Positions 24,864 to 36,800 of a stretch of 64,000 nucleotides of DNA are shown here, one piece after another. The notes beneath the pieces are model-generated. The model was not told where the DNA came from, searched no databases, and saw only the letters and a list, made by a program, of their open reading frames with translations. The DNA comes from Oasisia sp. SBJ-2009 (taxonomy: Eukaryota; Annelida; Polychaeta; Sabellida; Siboglinidae). Location of the stretch: the NCBI GenBank assembly GCA_964017155.1, contig OZ024855.1:4326190-4390189 (forward strand), read 5' to 3'. How positions within the stretch are numbered: the stretch's first letter is position 1; every line of letters starts with the position of its first letter. The position numbers and the translations under genes were made by a program.

Positions 24864-25063
24864 CGAAGCCACACATTTGCACAAACGAGTTAGCATGTCA
24901 CAGGGGATACTTCGTAGGTTTGCTTTTTCGTGAAATTAGTCTGAAACGCGAGGAGCAAAAACAATCGAACTGATTGTACATTTTTAACATATGGAGAATA
25001 TGGACTTTCTACCCCCAACTGCCCCCAGCCTCGTTTTCGCGCGCGAGACTTGCACGCCCTATA

Positions 25064-25513
25064 GACGTAAGACCACCAAAATGTGCACGTCCGCCATTAC
25101 CCGCAGAGTACCTTAAAAAAGCAGCATTATGCACGTTGTCTGGATTTCTGTGAGCACATATGTAGTGTGGAGTGATTATAAATGACGTTTTTGTGCAGCG
25201 TGACATCAGAGCTGTCAAATTACGACAGCTGTCATTCGGTGCATTTCTGCGTATTAATACATTTGTCATTTTGCTTGGTGATGTAATCAGGGGCAATCCG
25301 TGGGTGGCTCAAGCAGAAATGGAGGGGTGTAAGGTTTGAATGAACTTTGTGGGAGCCTGAGGTATTAAAAGTTCACGAATTTTCCACTGAACCTCTGTCT
25401 GTGGAGGGTAAACATGCTGTGAAATTGTCAATAAGAGAGCTGATCAAGATTAATAGGAAATGAAGGAAACGTTATAATGGTCGCCTATGGAAAATGCAAA
25501 TGTGGTCTTAGGC
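25064..25513. repeat. Left terminal direct repeat
   Basis: First of two nearly identical 450-bp copies; preceded by CTATA. A minus-strand open frame inside it (starting M-P-L-I-T-S-P-S) is found in both copies but looks like no known domain. Confidence 0.9.
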
Positions 25514-27590
25514 CTAATTGAAAAACGGCCGTTTTGACATAAGAGGCACGAAAACGTAGTTTGAGCGATGCGTGAGGTTATTGTTTTGCTTCATTTGAAG
25601 TTGCTATTGACTGTAATACAATGGAGTCATTATTTACTGATAATGCTCCATCTAGGAGAGTTATTAAAAGCAATTAGCAAGCTAGTTACCGCGTGATATG
25701 CAAGGAAAATACACTGATAATATTGGTTATGTGGAAGTTACACGCTGCATTTTACACACCATGCGTAATATCCTATATTGAAGACAGCATGAGTTTGTGC
25801 TTCAAATGTCCCTGTTCAAGAGCGTGAATAATTTGTTTCGTATTTTAAAAAATGCGCCACATTAACGACATATTTCCAGTACGATGAGTTTAGCTGCAAT
25901 TACATTACTTATACTGTGTATGCGACATCTACAAATGCGTGTTTCTTAATAACAAATACTAAAATGAACCTCCGATAGCTTCCTATTTGTTAATCCTAAT
26001 TATGTGATGCTTGCTTGTGTCGTATTTAGAACACAAAATAAGCATCAACGGGCGAGCAAAGGACATTTGATTACACCCCCACCCCTTAAACGCAGCCTCT
26101 ATTTTAGTCAATTGTTGGTCGCCGAATGAAGCGGATTGTCCACGCGCGTCTAAAAATGTACTATCTTTCACCTGCTCATTTTAGCGACATACATACCCTA
26201 ACTGAAACACCGAACACAATTGAGAATATATTTAAATATACCCCAGATGTGACTGAGAATAAGAAAGCAGCGCATTTTATCCAAGTATGCCCCGACTGCC
26301 GTAATCCGATTAGGTTCATTGATGCTCATACAAACTAAAATTGGGCACCTAACAGAAGTGTCAGTATGTTGAAATTGTCTACAAGAACTAACACACCATC
26401 CCTGTCGACAGTCTTGCACTTTTCAGCTGTAACATAACCGAATTATACAGATATTTGCTTATGACATGTCAGCTTAAACTAATCACATACATAAGTGATA
26501 TATAGTCTGATAAGAAACTATATAAATAACTGGTAATTTGTATGTTCTATCCGAATTGTCAACATCTAAGATGCTCTTTAATGCACTAAAAGCAATGTGG
26601 ATATGTTTTAGTAACAACATTATTACCACAATGGATGCGTTTACAGCGATCAAGTTGCGGCAGAGGGTGGCGCAACTGTCTATTCAACATTTGCCACGTG
26701 TCTATGGTGTCACTGGCCAACATTTTTTTCTGACAGTAACTAATCTACCAGCTGAATCTGATGTGTTCAATAGTGTATGTACACCAGCGAAATAATTTGT
26801 GGCATAATAAACGACGTGTGATGGTTATGGAAGTGTCTCTGTCTAATATAATGGGTTGCGCCCGAGTAAAGTGCGGCTTATTGCAAGGGGGGTAGGGTGA
26901 TAATTTGTTTGACGCAAGAGATACGTTCTACTGTGTATCACGAATATGCTTCCATCATGTAACGTGTATATTCCTGAATGTATGTCCCACATTTCAGCGT
27001 TCTACATACAATTTAATTGAAATTACCATCGAAAGACGCTGCCTGGCTTTTCAATACTGCGACAATTTATGAGAAACTGGCCTGTGATTCTGAGCCCTCC
27101 TGGGGACGTATATATACGACGCACAGTTCATAATTGCATCATACAATTAAGCAAAGTTGGTGAGCATTATGATATACAGAAATTCGTGAAATTTAGCACT
27201 TTGCGTGTCCGAAAAAATGCTGTTCAAAAATATGATTTTTGCATTTTTATGGTGAAATTTACAACATTTACAAAGAAATTGTCAAAAAATATATATCTTC
27301 AATATTCTCTATATGTTACTGTCAGATGGTTAAGAGACTGTGGTGGACTGTTTGTTGTGTACAGTGCCATTAGTTTCAGGCAAACGTCTGATCTATTATC
27401 GGTTTCTGAATAAACGTGTTTCAACCCACGCACGGTGCTATTTATCTGGGAGGGGTGCAACTTTTGAAGACGCATATTATAATTGTTATCGAGATGGTGT
27501 CAATTTCCCTAGACAGTTAATCTAGCTATATGTCAGTCTTGATGTATGACTAATTTTTGTGAACTTTTGACGTTTTCGGCCAATCTATTT

Positions 27591-28044
27591 GACGTAAGAC
27601 CACCAAAATGTGCACGTCCGCCATTACCCGACCGCAGAGTACCTTAAAAAAGCAGCATTATGCACGTTGTCTGGATTTCTGTGAGCACATATGTAGTGTG
27701 GAGTGATTATAAATGACGTTTTTGTGCAGCGTGACATCAGAGCTGTCAAATTACGACAGCTGTCATTCGGTGCATTTCTGCGTATTAATACATTTGTCAT
27801 TTTGCTTGGTGATGTAATCAGGGGCAATCCGTGGGTGGCTCAAGCAGAAATGGAGGGGTGTAAGGTTTGAATGAACTTTGTGGGAGCCTGAGGTATTAAA
27901 AGTTCACGAATTTTCCACTGAACCTCTGTCTGTGGAGGGTAAACATGCTGTGAAATTGTCAATAAGAGAGCTGATCAAGATTAATAGGAAATGAAGGAAA
28001 CGTTATAATGGTCGCCTATGGAAAATGCAAATGTGGTCTTAGGC
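27591..28044. repeat. Right terminal direct repeat
   Basis: Second copy, followed by CTATA; differs from the first mainly by a 4-bp insertion near 27630. Confidence 0.9.
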
Positions 28045-28163
28045 CTATATCTTCACTAATAATGAAAAGTGCCATTTTTCGCGCAGGACAACCTGTTTGG
28101 GGCAAACGTATACATGTGTTATGATTATGTGCATAAAATGTAGACAACTCGTTAGATATAAGT

Positions 28164-28805
28164 TGTTACAACCGATAATGTAATAATCGCCCGTTAATGT
28201 AATAACTGCCCGATAATGTAATAAAATCGCCCGTTAATGTAATAACCGCCTGATAATGTAATAACATCAACCGATAATGTAATAAACTTGCTACCCGATA
28301 ATGTAATAATTTTCGCCCGTTAATGTAATAAACTCCTCTTGCCTGATAATGTAATAACTTTCGCCTGATAATGTAATAACGTACACATTTCTTGTAGGAC
28401 TTAGTCGTTTTCGTGGATTTCATGTTGGTTTCTTGGACTTAGTCGATTTCGTCGATTTCGTCTATATCGAAATACCACAACTTTTGCTAGTGGAATCAAC
28501 TTAGAGTAAATCCAATATGCTGGTTCCAAATCGGAAGTCCCAGCAGGTTAAGATTTTGAGTTATGCATTCTCACACAATTTATTTATGGCGGGTTAATGT
28601 AATATGCTACTTTACAACTGTGGGCTTCATTGATAACGAAATTGTCGGCCCAAATCCTGGTATCGATGATCTCACAAGTGTTCCCTTTCCATGCTATAAT
28701 GTCAGGGTATTGAATGCCCACAGGCGTGGGGTTTGCCGGCGCAATCGAAGTGTGAAACCCAGATGAAGAAATGGTTTATTAAGGAATGTGTTATTTAGGT
28801 TTTAG

Positions 28806-28895
<90 letters not shown>

Positions 28896-29624
28896 CATAC
28901 ATATGTATGTATGTATGCATGTATGTATCTTGAGCACATCACGGGAGAATTGCCAGACACAAAAGTGTCGACAAACATCGTACTAAAACCTATATAACAC
29001 ATTCCTTAATAAACCATTTCTTCATCTGGGTTTCACACTTGGATTGCGCCGGCAAACCCCACGCCTGTGGGCATTCAATACCCTGACATTATAGCATGGA
29101 AAGGGAACACTTGTGAGATCATCGATACCAGGATTTGGGCCGACAATTTCGTTATCAATGAAGCCCACAGTTGTAAAGTAGCATATTACACCAACCCGCC
29201 ATAAATAAATGGTGTGAGAATGCATACCTCAAAATCTTAACCTGCTGGGACTTCCGATTTGGAACCAGCATATTGGATTTACTCTAAGTTGATTCCACTA
29301 GCAAAAGTTGTGGTATTGCGAAATAGACGAAATCGACGAAATGGACTAAGTCCAAGAAACCATCATGAAATCCACGAAAACAACTAAGTCCTACGAGAAA
29401 TGTGTTCGTTATTACATTATCAGGCGAAAGTTATTACATTATCAGGCAAGAGGAGTTTATTACATTAACGGGCGAAAATTATTACATTATCGGGTAGCAA
29501 GTTTATTACATTATCGGTTGATGTTATTACATTATCAGGCGGTTATTACATTAACGGGCGATTTTATTACATTATCGGGCAGTTATTACATTAACGGGCG
29601 ATTATTACATTATTGGTTGTAACA
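28164..29624. mobile_element. Foldback (long inverted repeat) element with TAAGT target duplication
   Basis: Two inverted arms of about 640 bp (28164-28805 and 28983-29624) flank a core of (TA)n and CATA repeats. The ends are TGTTACAACC and its inverse GGTTGTAACA, and TAAGT lies immediately outside both (28159-28163 and 29625-29629). The outer 230 bp of each arm holds about ten subterminal copies of (A/G)TAATGTAATAA preceded by CCCG, CCTG or ACCG. The inner arm has an open frame with I-V-G-P-N-P-G and V-R-V-L-N-A-H-R-R-G that is present in both arms. Arms differ at only a few sites. No transposase is present. The arrangement of long arms with subterminal repeats is typical of foldback-type DNA elements. 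Confidence 0.8.
28806..28927. repeat. (TA)n / (CATA)n tract at the foldback centre
   Basis: Simple repeat occupying the loop between the two inverted arms. Confidence 0.95.
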
Positions 29625-29629
29625 TAAGT

Positions 29630-30475
29630 GCTTATCGAAACTACAAAATTAACGTACAGCTATGTAAAATGTAAATCCCGTAAAAGACTGGTAGGTCACT
29701 TTAATTAATTATATATAAACACATGTATTTTCATTATTTATGTTTGAATATTATCTGTGGGTAGTTTTCTATTTATTGTGTTTTTAATAGCATTATATTG
29801 TGAAGCGCCACAAACAATTATGGATGTGGCGCTCTATAAATAAAATATTATTATATTATAATAAAACTTATAATTTCCTGCAAATCATAGTGATGATAAT
29901 AATTAATTATTATATTATTTATTTATAAGTAATTAAACTATTTCGCGCGTGCGAATGCAGTAAGTAATTTTTTTAATATTCGCACGCAGAAACGTGCCGT
30001 CTAGCGGTATTTTATGTAAAGCTAACTTTGGATGCAACTTTGAATAGCGATTTTACGGTACCCGCTGCCGCTGGGCGGCCGAGGAATTAAGTTATCTCGA
30101 GATCTGCGCGTTTGTTTTGTAAATTGTCTTCGTTAGAAAAATGCAAGAGATTTTATTTTATAATATAGTATATGTAAGATATGTGAGAAGTTTGGCGGCT
30201 GTTGGCGGTCGTTTTCATGGTTAGGTCAATCGAACCGGGTCGTCTAGCATCCGCACTGTGTCTGTGACTGTCCCAACGGCAACGAATCCACTGAACCACT
30301 GTTTCCATTCTGCTCGATTCAAAGGTTAACAAAAAGACATCTTACTGATACTGTCTTTCATTGTACTGCTGCTACAAGCGTATGAGGAACAGTGTGGCAT
30401 ATTGCTGTCGCGATTTCATTGTAAACCGACGTCAGGCATTTTTAGCGAACCGCTTGGCTCTCTGACGTCTCTGTT
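29630..30475. other. AT-rich sequence with a strong hairpin
   Basis: A 9-bp perfect stem (AGCGCCACA / TGTGGCGCT, 12-nt loop) at 29804-29833 is followed by CTATAAATAAAATATTATT. A stable hairpin followed by an A/T-rich tail resembles the 3' end of a retroposon, but no body could be traced. No gene seen in the rest. Confidence 0.4.
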
Positions 30476-30740
30476 GGGAGCGGTGGTCGCGCGGTAGAGC
30501 GCCGGACTGTCAATCGAGGGGACGGTGGTTCAATCCCACCTATCGCCGTTTCGAAACTTAGGCAATTTCGTTCACCCTACATTTGCCTGGGTCTTTCGGA
30601 AGAGACACTAAAAGCCGGTGGTCCCTTCTATGTAGTGTCTAGGGGAAGTAAAAGATCCCACACAGGGGGTAAATGTGTAACCTGTAGTGGACTCACTAAT
30701 TCTTGAGGACAACTCCTGCGTTAGCCCAAGTTTGGAGGAA
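30476..30740 (+). mobile_element. tRNA-derived SINE
   Basis: The 5' part (about 30476-30546) is tRNA-like: an A-box region TGGTCGCGCGGTAGAGCG, an anticodon-arm region with loop CTGTCAA (GTC, Asp-like) and a B box GGTTCAATCCC at 30527-30537. It is followed by an unrelated body with TCTTTCGGAAGAGACACTAA and AAGTAAAAGATCCCA, resembling the conserved central domain shared by several metazoan SINE families (family not determined). The 3' boundary is uncertain. Confidence 0.7.
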
Positions 30741-31162
30741 ACCACCTAAGAACTAAGAACAGCTTAACCAGCAGACGACTTTATGACCTAATACTTTTCC
30801 AAAGTGCAGATAGAAGCTGGGTTGTGATTGGTTGCATGGACTAAGATGGGCCCGTTCATGGTGTCGGTGATTTAGCTAGATTTACCCACTTTAACACCAC
30901 TTTCTGAGGAAACTACTAATGCGAAATCGTTTATTGTAGATGCAAATGGATAGCTTACAAGTGTAAACTCTTTTAGGTGCATAACACCAAACCGCTGCCT
31001 TTTTTGCCCTTTAAGAATTGACAGAGTTAGGTGGTTGGGTCCGTAGACTTACACGAACAGGAGAACTATGCCAGATACAGAATCATACGTACATCGCCAT
31101 GTGGTCGTACTAACCTCACTACCCGTCTTCAACGGCCACATACACTGTCAAACACAACTGCC

Positions 31163-31189
31163 AAGACGAGACGAGACGAGACGAGACGG
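31163..31189. repeat. (AGACG)n microsatellite
   Basis: Five tandem copies of GAGAC within otherwise unique sequence. Confidence 0.9.
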
Positions 31190-31201
31190 TGTTTCTGTCA
31201 C

Positions 31202-31207
31202 TTTATT
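31202..31207 (-). terminator. Candidate poly(A) signal AATAAA for the minus-strand gene
   Basis: AATAAA on the minus strand about 1.95 kb beyond the stop codon, with TGTGTTTG downstream. An ATTAAA at about 31925 is an alternative that would give a shorter UTR. Transcript data are needed to choose. Confidence 0.3.
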
Positions 31208-33152
31208 ACACATTCTGATGCCTCCGCGAGATACATGATCATATATGTAAATACAATTTCTTTCTGACATTAGAAGTACTTCGTCGATTCCTTCGATACA
31301 CCCACCAACCTCCAAACTGCGTTGGATGATCAGTTTCTATGGCAACCACTGTGATCTAACAACAGGTGCAAACAATTAGCATGGAAACGATGCAAATAGG
31401 TTGGTAACTTTTAAAAACATAACAATACAGCGTCCGAATATCTGTTTGTCTCTAAAAACAAACAAACAAACATCCCTCCAGATGGCCAAATGAACAGCGG
31501 CAAAATCAACAGCAGCAGTTTGAGACGACATAACAACTACAACTGATCAAACTAGTGCAACTCAATTACCAATATCTAGTATAATACAGCATTTCATGAT
31601 TCTATAAACTGTACATGTGTATATTCCGACATAGGATAAAGAAAAATAAATTCTCCCAACATATATCATACAAAACGTCAATGCGTCTTCTCCTTAATGA
31701 CAAAGAAGTCTCACCAATGGACAGATCCCAGACACCAATCTTGTTTACAAGCATATATTGTCTGTAAACTTTCATTGAAAAAAAACATACAAGTCATCAT
31801 AACTCATATATTCCACATGGTGTTTGGTGCCTGATAATGACACTTTGAGCTGGTCTTTGTAAAAAGGAGATAGACATGGGCTATGTAAACTAAGTTTTTA
31901 CTTCAAATTGATGGAAAAGTACATTTAATTTGACAATCATAAATTAATCTAGCATATGACATCTGAATACGCATGCGACACATGATTGGAAATTGCCATC
32001 AACAATGCTATTAACAACATACTTTAATTGTAAATGTTAACAACTGGCTGCACAAACTGCAGCCACCTTTAAAAATGTCCGGTTCCACGGCTGACAACGT
32101 TGGTCTCGTCACAGCAATCAGTAAGCGTTAGAAAACATCACTATTAAATTATTTTATATTACAGGCATCATAGGACAAGTGACAGTTTTATATCATGATG
32201 CGAGACCACCAAAAGCAACATAAAGACGTCATATGTCAACACGCACGTGTCTGTCATGTTGTGTTGTCACACAAGCCATTCATACCTGGAGCGCAAATCC
32301 ACACACCCATTTTGTGACAAGGGTCATATCCCGTGGAGCCCGTGACCTTGTAAACATGTTGTTAGTAATTACGTATCACCAGGTGCAGGTGGCTGGTGGT
32401 CAGACAGATCAGCACATCACAGACACCAGCAGCCCGAGTCAACAGTCACTGGCATGCAGGACACAACAGCTAGCACGGATCAGGACACTAGGACACATCC
32501 TCTCACACTGCGACTTGAACAGGTGCCGACAGACCATTGCTCAAATTAACAGCCGAGAACAAATGCTCACAAACTGTTGCTGACACAAACGATTAGCTTG
32601 GACATTTGCTGACAGACATCATTGTGGACCACTGCTGACACACAAACGAGGACCTCAGCTGACGCTGTTTCGTAAGCAACTGGTGACTCTGGCACACAGA
32701 ATCATGATCAAATGATTACTTGTGACACTACTCAGGACCATTGCCGACACAGGACGATACAACTGAGAAATAGCAGTTCCCACGTGTCAGCCGTCATGCA
32801 CCTATTCACCTGAAGCAACTGCAGTCTACTGTGTCTGGTCCAGCCGAGTGTCACACGACCGGCACCAAGTACGTCGCCCAGACAACACCACCGACTACAG
32901 ACTGTGACCAGGGGTGTGTGACCTTCCACTGACCCGTCCAAGCTGTCCACCTTGTGTGTCACCCTCCCGTGTCCTATCAACCTACCGTCGAGTCATTCTC
33001 CCAGCGGTGTTGGGCTGTCGTTACTGACACGGAGACTACAGGGGAGTGTTCTTAAGCATGCCACTCTTTCATCAACGTCTTACATTATCGTTCATCATAG
33101 CTGAGTAGACCTAGTCAAAGCCCGTGTGTGGGAGCTAGCGGGAGGGAGAGTT
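31208..33152 (-). other. Probable 3' untranslated region and downstream sequence
   Basis: Directly follows the stop codon on the minus strand. No other coding signal was seen here, and the short open frames have no recognisable domain. Confidence 0.4.
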
Positions 33153-33889
33153 CTACGCGTTGTCGGGGGCGGGAAGATTCTCGATGACGGCCTTCATGAA
33201 GGCAGCAGCCACAAGGGACGAGTACGGCTGCCACTCCTTGTTTTTCGTTCCGTCCAAATAGTCGACGACGCCTCGGATAAATGCAAAGCTCTCCTTCCTG
33301 TTCCCGACGATCGACTCGAGGACCTGGTCGAACTCCGTGTCGTACATGATGCAGCCGTGCTGCGTGGCAAACTCGCCGCGGAGATGATCGTCGCGTACGA
33401 TGGGTTTACCGGACGCTATCGCCCCGCGTCGTACGACGGGCACACCCTCGCGGTACCAGCTGATCTCCTCCGGGGCGCGAGGGTGCCCCACTTCAATCAC
33501 GTCGTTGCCGCCGATATTCATGTACAGCTTGTCCGTGTCGGACGGCGGCCGCACGAAGTCGACCTCTTGACCCTGCAGCTGCTGCTGACCGTCGGCGATG
33601 TACTCCTCCCACGGGGCGAACTGGACGTTGTCCTTGTGTTGCTCCCACAGCTTGTCCACTATCTTCTGGATGATCATGTCGTGCGGGGCCCACGACTTGA
33701 GCTTGTACTGCAGAGTGCCGTGCTCGTGGTCGTGCTCGACGCTGTCACAGTACACGTACAGGTAGCCCTTGTCGTTGGGGGACGACACAATGACATCACC
33801 CAGGTGCACGTCCTTGTAGAAGTCAGTGTAGTGGGGCACGCCCCCGCCCACCCCCACTAGGAACACGTGCTCCACGTCACTGAAGGTGC
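33153..33889 (-). CDS. Exon 11, residues 327-571 and stop (core of phosphorylase domain)
   Basis: 737 nt of coding sequence; acceptor TGTTGCTGCAG; stop TAG at 33155-33153. Encodes VEHVFLVGVGGGVPHYTDF, VHLGDVIVSSPN, IGGNDVIEVGHPRAPEE and SFAFIRGVVDYLDG. It is GC-rich compared with the flanking AT-rich intron. A long frame on the opposite strand is an antisense shadow. Confidence 0.94.
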
Positions 33890-36800
33890 CTGCAGCAACA
33901 CACACTGGTCAGTGGCAGCACTTCATTCATTCATTTGATAGTAGTCAACGTAATCACTTATCATGAATTAATTTGCTTGGAACATAAAGCTATAATGAAT
34001 TAATTTATTTATTTAGTAACATTAAGTTATAATAATTTAATTAATTAATTGATTACATCAAGTTGTAATAATGAATTACTGTATTTGGTAATAAAAAAGT
34101 TCTAATGAATTATATAACTTATTTGGTAAAGTTATAATTCAACGAATGAATGAATTTCATAATATAAAGTTATAATAATTTATTTATTAATAATAATGCC
34201 AATATTACATACAGTTATAATTTATTTATTTGGTAACGTTATACTGACTGAATGAATTTGTTTATTTCATAAAGTTGTAATGAATGAATGTATTTGGTAA
34301 CATAAAGTTATAATAATTTAATGAATTTGTTTATGTATTTGTTAACAGAATAAAATTACATTGCAGAGTAATATAGCAAATTCACTGGAAATACTGTGTG
34401 GCTTATTAGAGAACCGTGTATAATACTACATAGTAATCACTGACATGTAATCATGTTAATTCCTTCTGCTTTCTTTTAGGGCAGCGAAGAGAACAGAGAA
34501 GAAGATATTAAGACGTAGTCGTGTAGATGGTAGGTGTGTATGCATGGTCTCATTAGCCTGTTAGTGAGACAGCTATGAGTGGCCTCAGTAGCCAGGTGGC
34601 CTCACCTAGCAGGCGAGTGGTAGTGCTCCCGGCTGCAATCTGTTCCCTCATCTGTGTGCCGATGGCGGGCAGCTTGGTGGACACCACCTTGTGTTTGCCA
34701 ATGTACCCAATGGTGTAGACGTTGGACTCCCCTGGAACAACAAACACAGAGTGTTGACACTTGACAGTGCCTGGGGATACAGCCAGGGACAGTGTCTGAG
34801 TGAGTCTGTGGTCCAACTGAAGGACTCCACATATGTAATAACCAACGCATGCTTCTTTTTTGGACCACATGATGATGTGCATGATGTTTGCCTGAGTTGT
34901 CGGTACTTCTTTCTTTCACATTGCCATTATGACAGGTTTGTATTCATGTATAGGACACCCTGTTATACAAATGGACACCCTGCTATACAAATGGAAACCC
35001 TGCTATACAAATGGACACCCTGCTATACAAATGGAACCCTGCTATACAAATGGACACCCTGCTCTACAAATGGACACCCTGCTACACAAATGGACACCCT
35101 GCTATACAAATGGACACCCTGCTACACAAATGGACACCCTGCTATACAAATGGACACCCTGCTATACAAATGGACACCCTGCTATACAAATGGACACCCT
35201 GCTATACAAATGGACACCCTCCTATACAAATGGACACCCTGCTATACAAATGGACACCCTGCTATACAAATGGACACCCTGCTACACAAATGGATACCCT
35301 ACTACACAAATGGACACCCTGCTACACAAATGGACACCCTGCTACACAAATGGACACCCTGCTACACAAATGGATACCCTACTATACAAATGGACACCCT
35401 ACTATACAAATGCACCCATACTACGTAAATGAACATCCTGCTACACAAATGGACACCCGGCTATACATATGGATACCCTGCTATACAAATGGATCCCTGC
35501 TACATAAATGGACACCTTGCTACATAAATGGACACTAAATGGACCCCCTGCTACATAAATGGACACTAAATGGACCCCCTGCTACATAAATGGACATGGA
35601 CACCCTGCTATATATATCAAAGCCTCACCCTCAGTCTTGTACTTGACAAACGTTGTCTTCTCAGTCATCATGGCATCCACTGCCAACTTCTCGTAGTACT
35701 TGGATGTGATGATGGCCACAGTCGGTCGCGAGCCGGACGTCTGAATGGGCATCTGCTTGACCACCTTCACCTCTGTAGAACACATAGATCATTACCTTCA
35801 CCTCTGTGGAACACATAGATCATTACCTTCACCTCTGTGGAACACATAGTTCCTTACCTTCACCTCTGTGGAACACATAGATCATTACCTTCACCTCTGT
35901 GGAACACACATATCATTACCTTCACCTCTGTGGAACACACAGATCATTACCTTCACCTCTGTGGAGCACACAGATCATTACCTTCACCTCTGTGGAACAC
36001 ACAGATCATTACCTTCACCTCTGTGGAACACATAGATCATTACCTTCACCTCTGTGGAACACATAGATCATTACATTCACCTCTGTGGGACACATAGATC
36101 ATTACCTTCACCTCTGTGGGACACATAGATCATTACCTTCACCTATGTGGAACACACAGATCATTACCTTCACCTCTGTGGAACACATAGATCATTACCT
36201 TCACCTCTGTGGGACACATAGATCATTACCTTCACCTCTGTGGGACACATAGATCATTACCTTCACCTATGTGGAACACATAGATCATTACCTTCACCTC
36301 TGTGGAACACATAGATCCTTCACCAAAAGCCACAACGATGGCACCTGGCGCCATCTATCAGGGTCGTTTTTCTACTACCAAACTGCCGAGTTTCTTATAT
36401 GAATCAAACATTTCATGAGAAGGCAATATGTTCCCAGCTGAGGGTTGTCAGGCCAACAGTTGTGTCTGAGCCAAATGTACAGGCCTTTCAAAGAAACAAG
36501 TGTCAGACGACAGAGGCGCCATCAACTTCTCTGTCCGACACAATGGTTTCATATGTCACACATCTGCACTCAGACTAACGCCTGACACTGGTGACAATTG
36601 CCAGGTGCTGGTGGCGTGATGTCGACATTCCTTCTGTCACCACATCACTACTGCAGCTACAGAACAAATTACGAATAGATCCTTACCAAATCACCGTACA
36701 AAATGTACCGTGGAACCTGACTACGAAGAGATGAGACTGGACCATAGTAACTTGAATGGCAAGATGGTCACTGAGGTGGTCTTGTTGGTAAAACTCAATT

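Larger units (their letters stand above)
25064..28044. mobile_element. LTR-like element: 450-bp terminal direct repeats, CTATA target duplication
   Basis: Direct repeats at 25064-25513 and 27591-28044 are nearly identical; the second has a 4-bp ACCG insertion. They begin GACGTAAGACCACC and end TGGTCTTAGGC, with a short internal inversion (TAAGACCAC / GTGGTCTTA). CTATA precedes the first copy (25059-25063) and follows the second (28045-28049), as expected for one insertion event. The 2.08-kb interior has no gag, protease, reverse transcriptase or integrase that I can recognise, no TG...CA ends, and no evident primer-binding site or polypurine tract. A non-autonomous LTR-type element is the best reading; two independent short elements is the alternative. 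Confidence 0.5.

Noticed and set aside
30476..30546. A functional tRNA gene
   Set aside because: The terminal stems pair poorly and the sequence continues directly into a SINE body; it reads as a tRNA-derived SINE head.
33126..33860. 244-codon + strand frame
   Set aside because: Antisense shadow of exon 11; the minus strand has the conserved phosphorylase motifs and spliced context.
34691..35538. + strand frames rich in T-N-G-H-P, 167-245 codons
   Set aside because: Three frames of a 20-bp intronic minisatellite; no splice, start or domain support.
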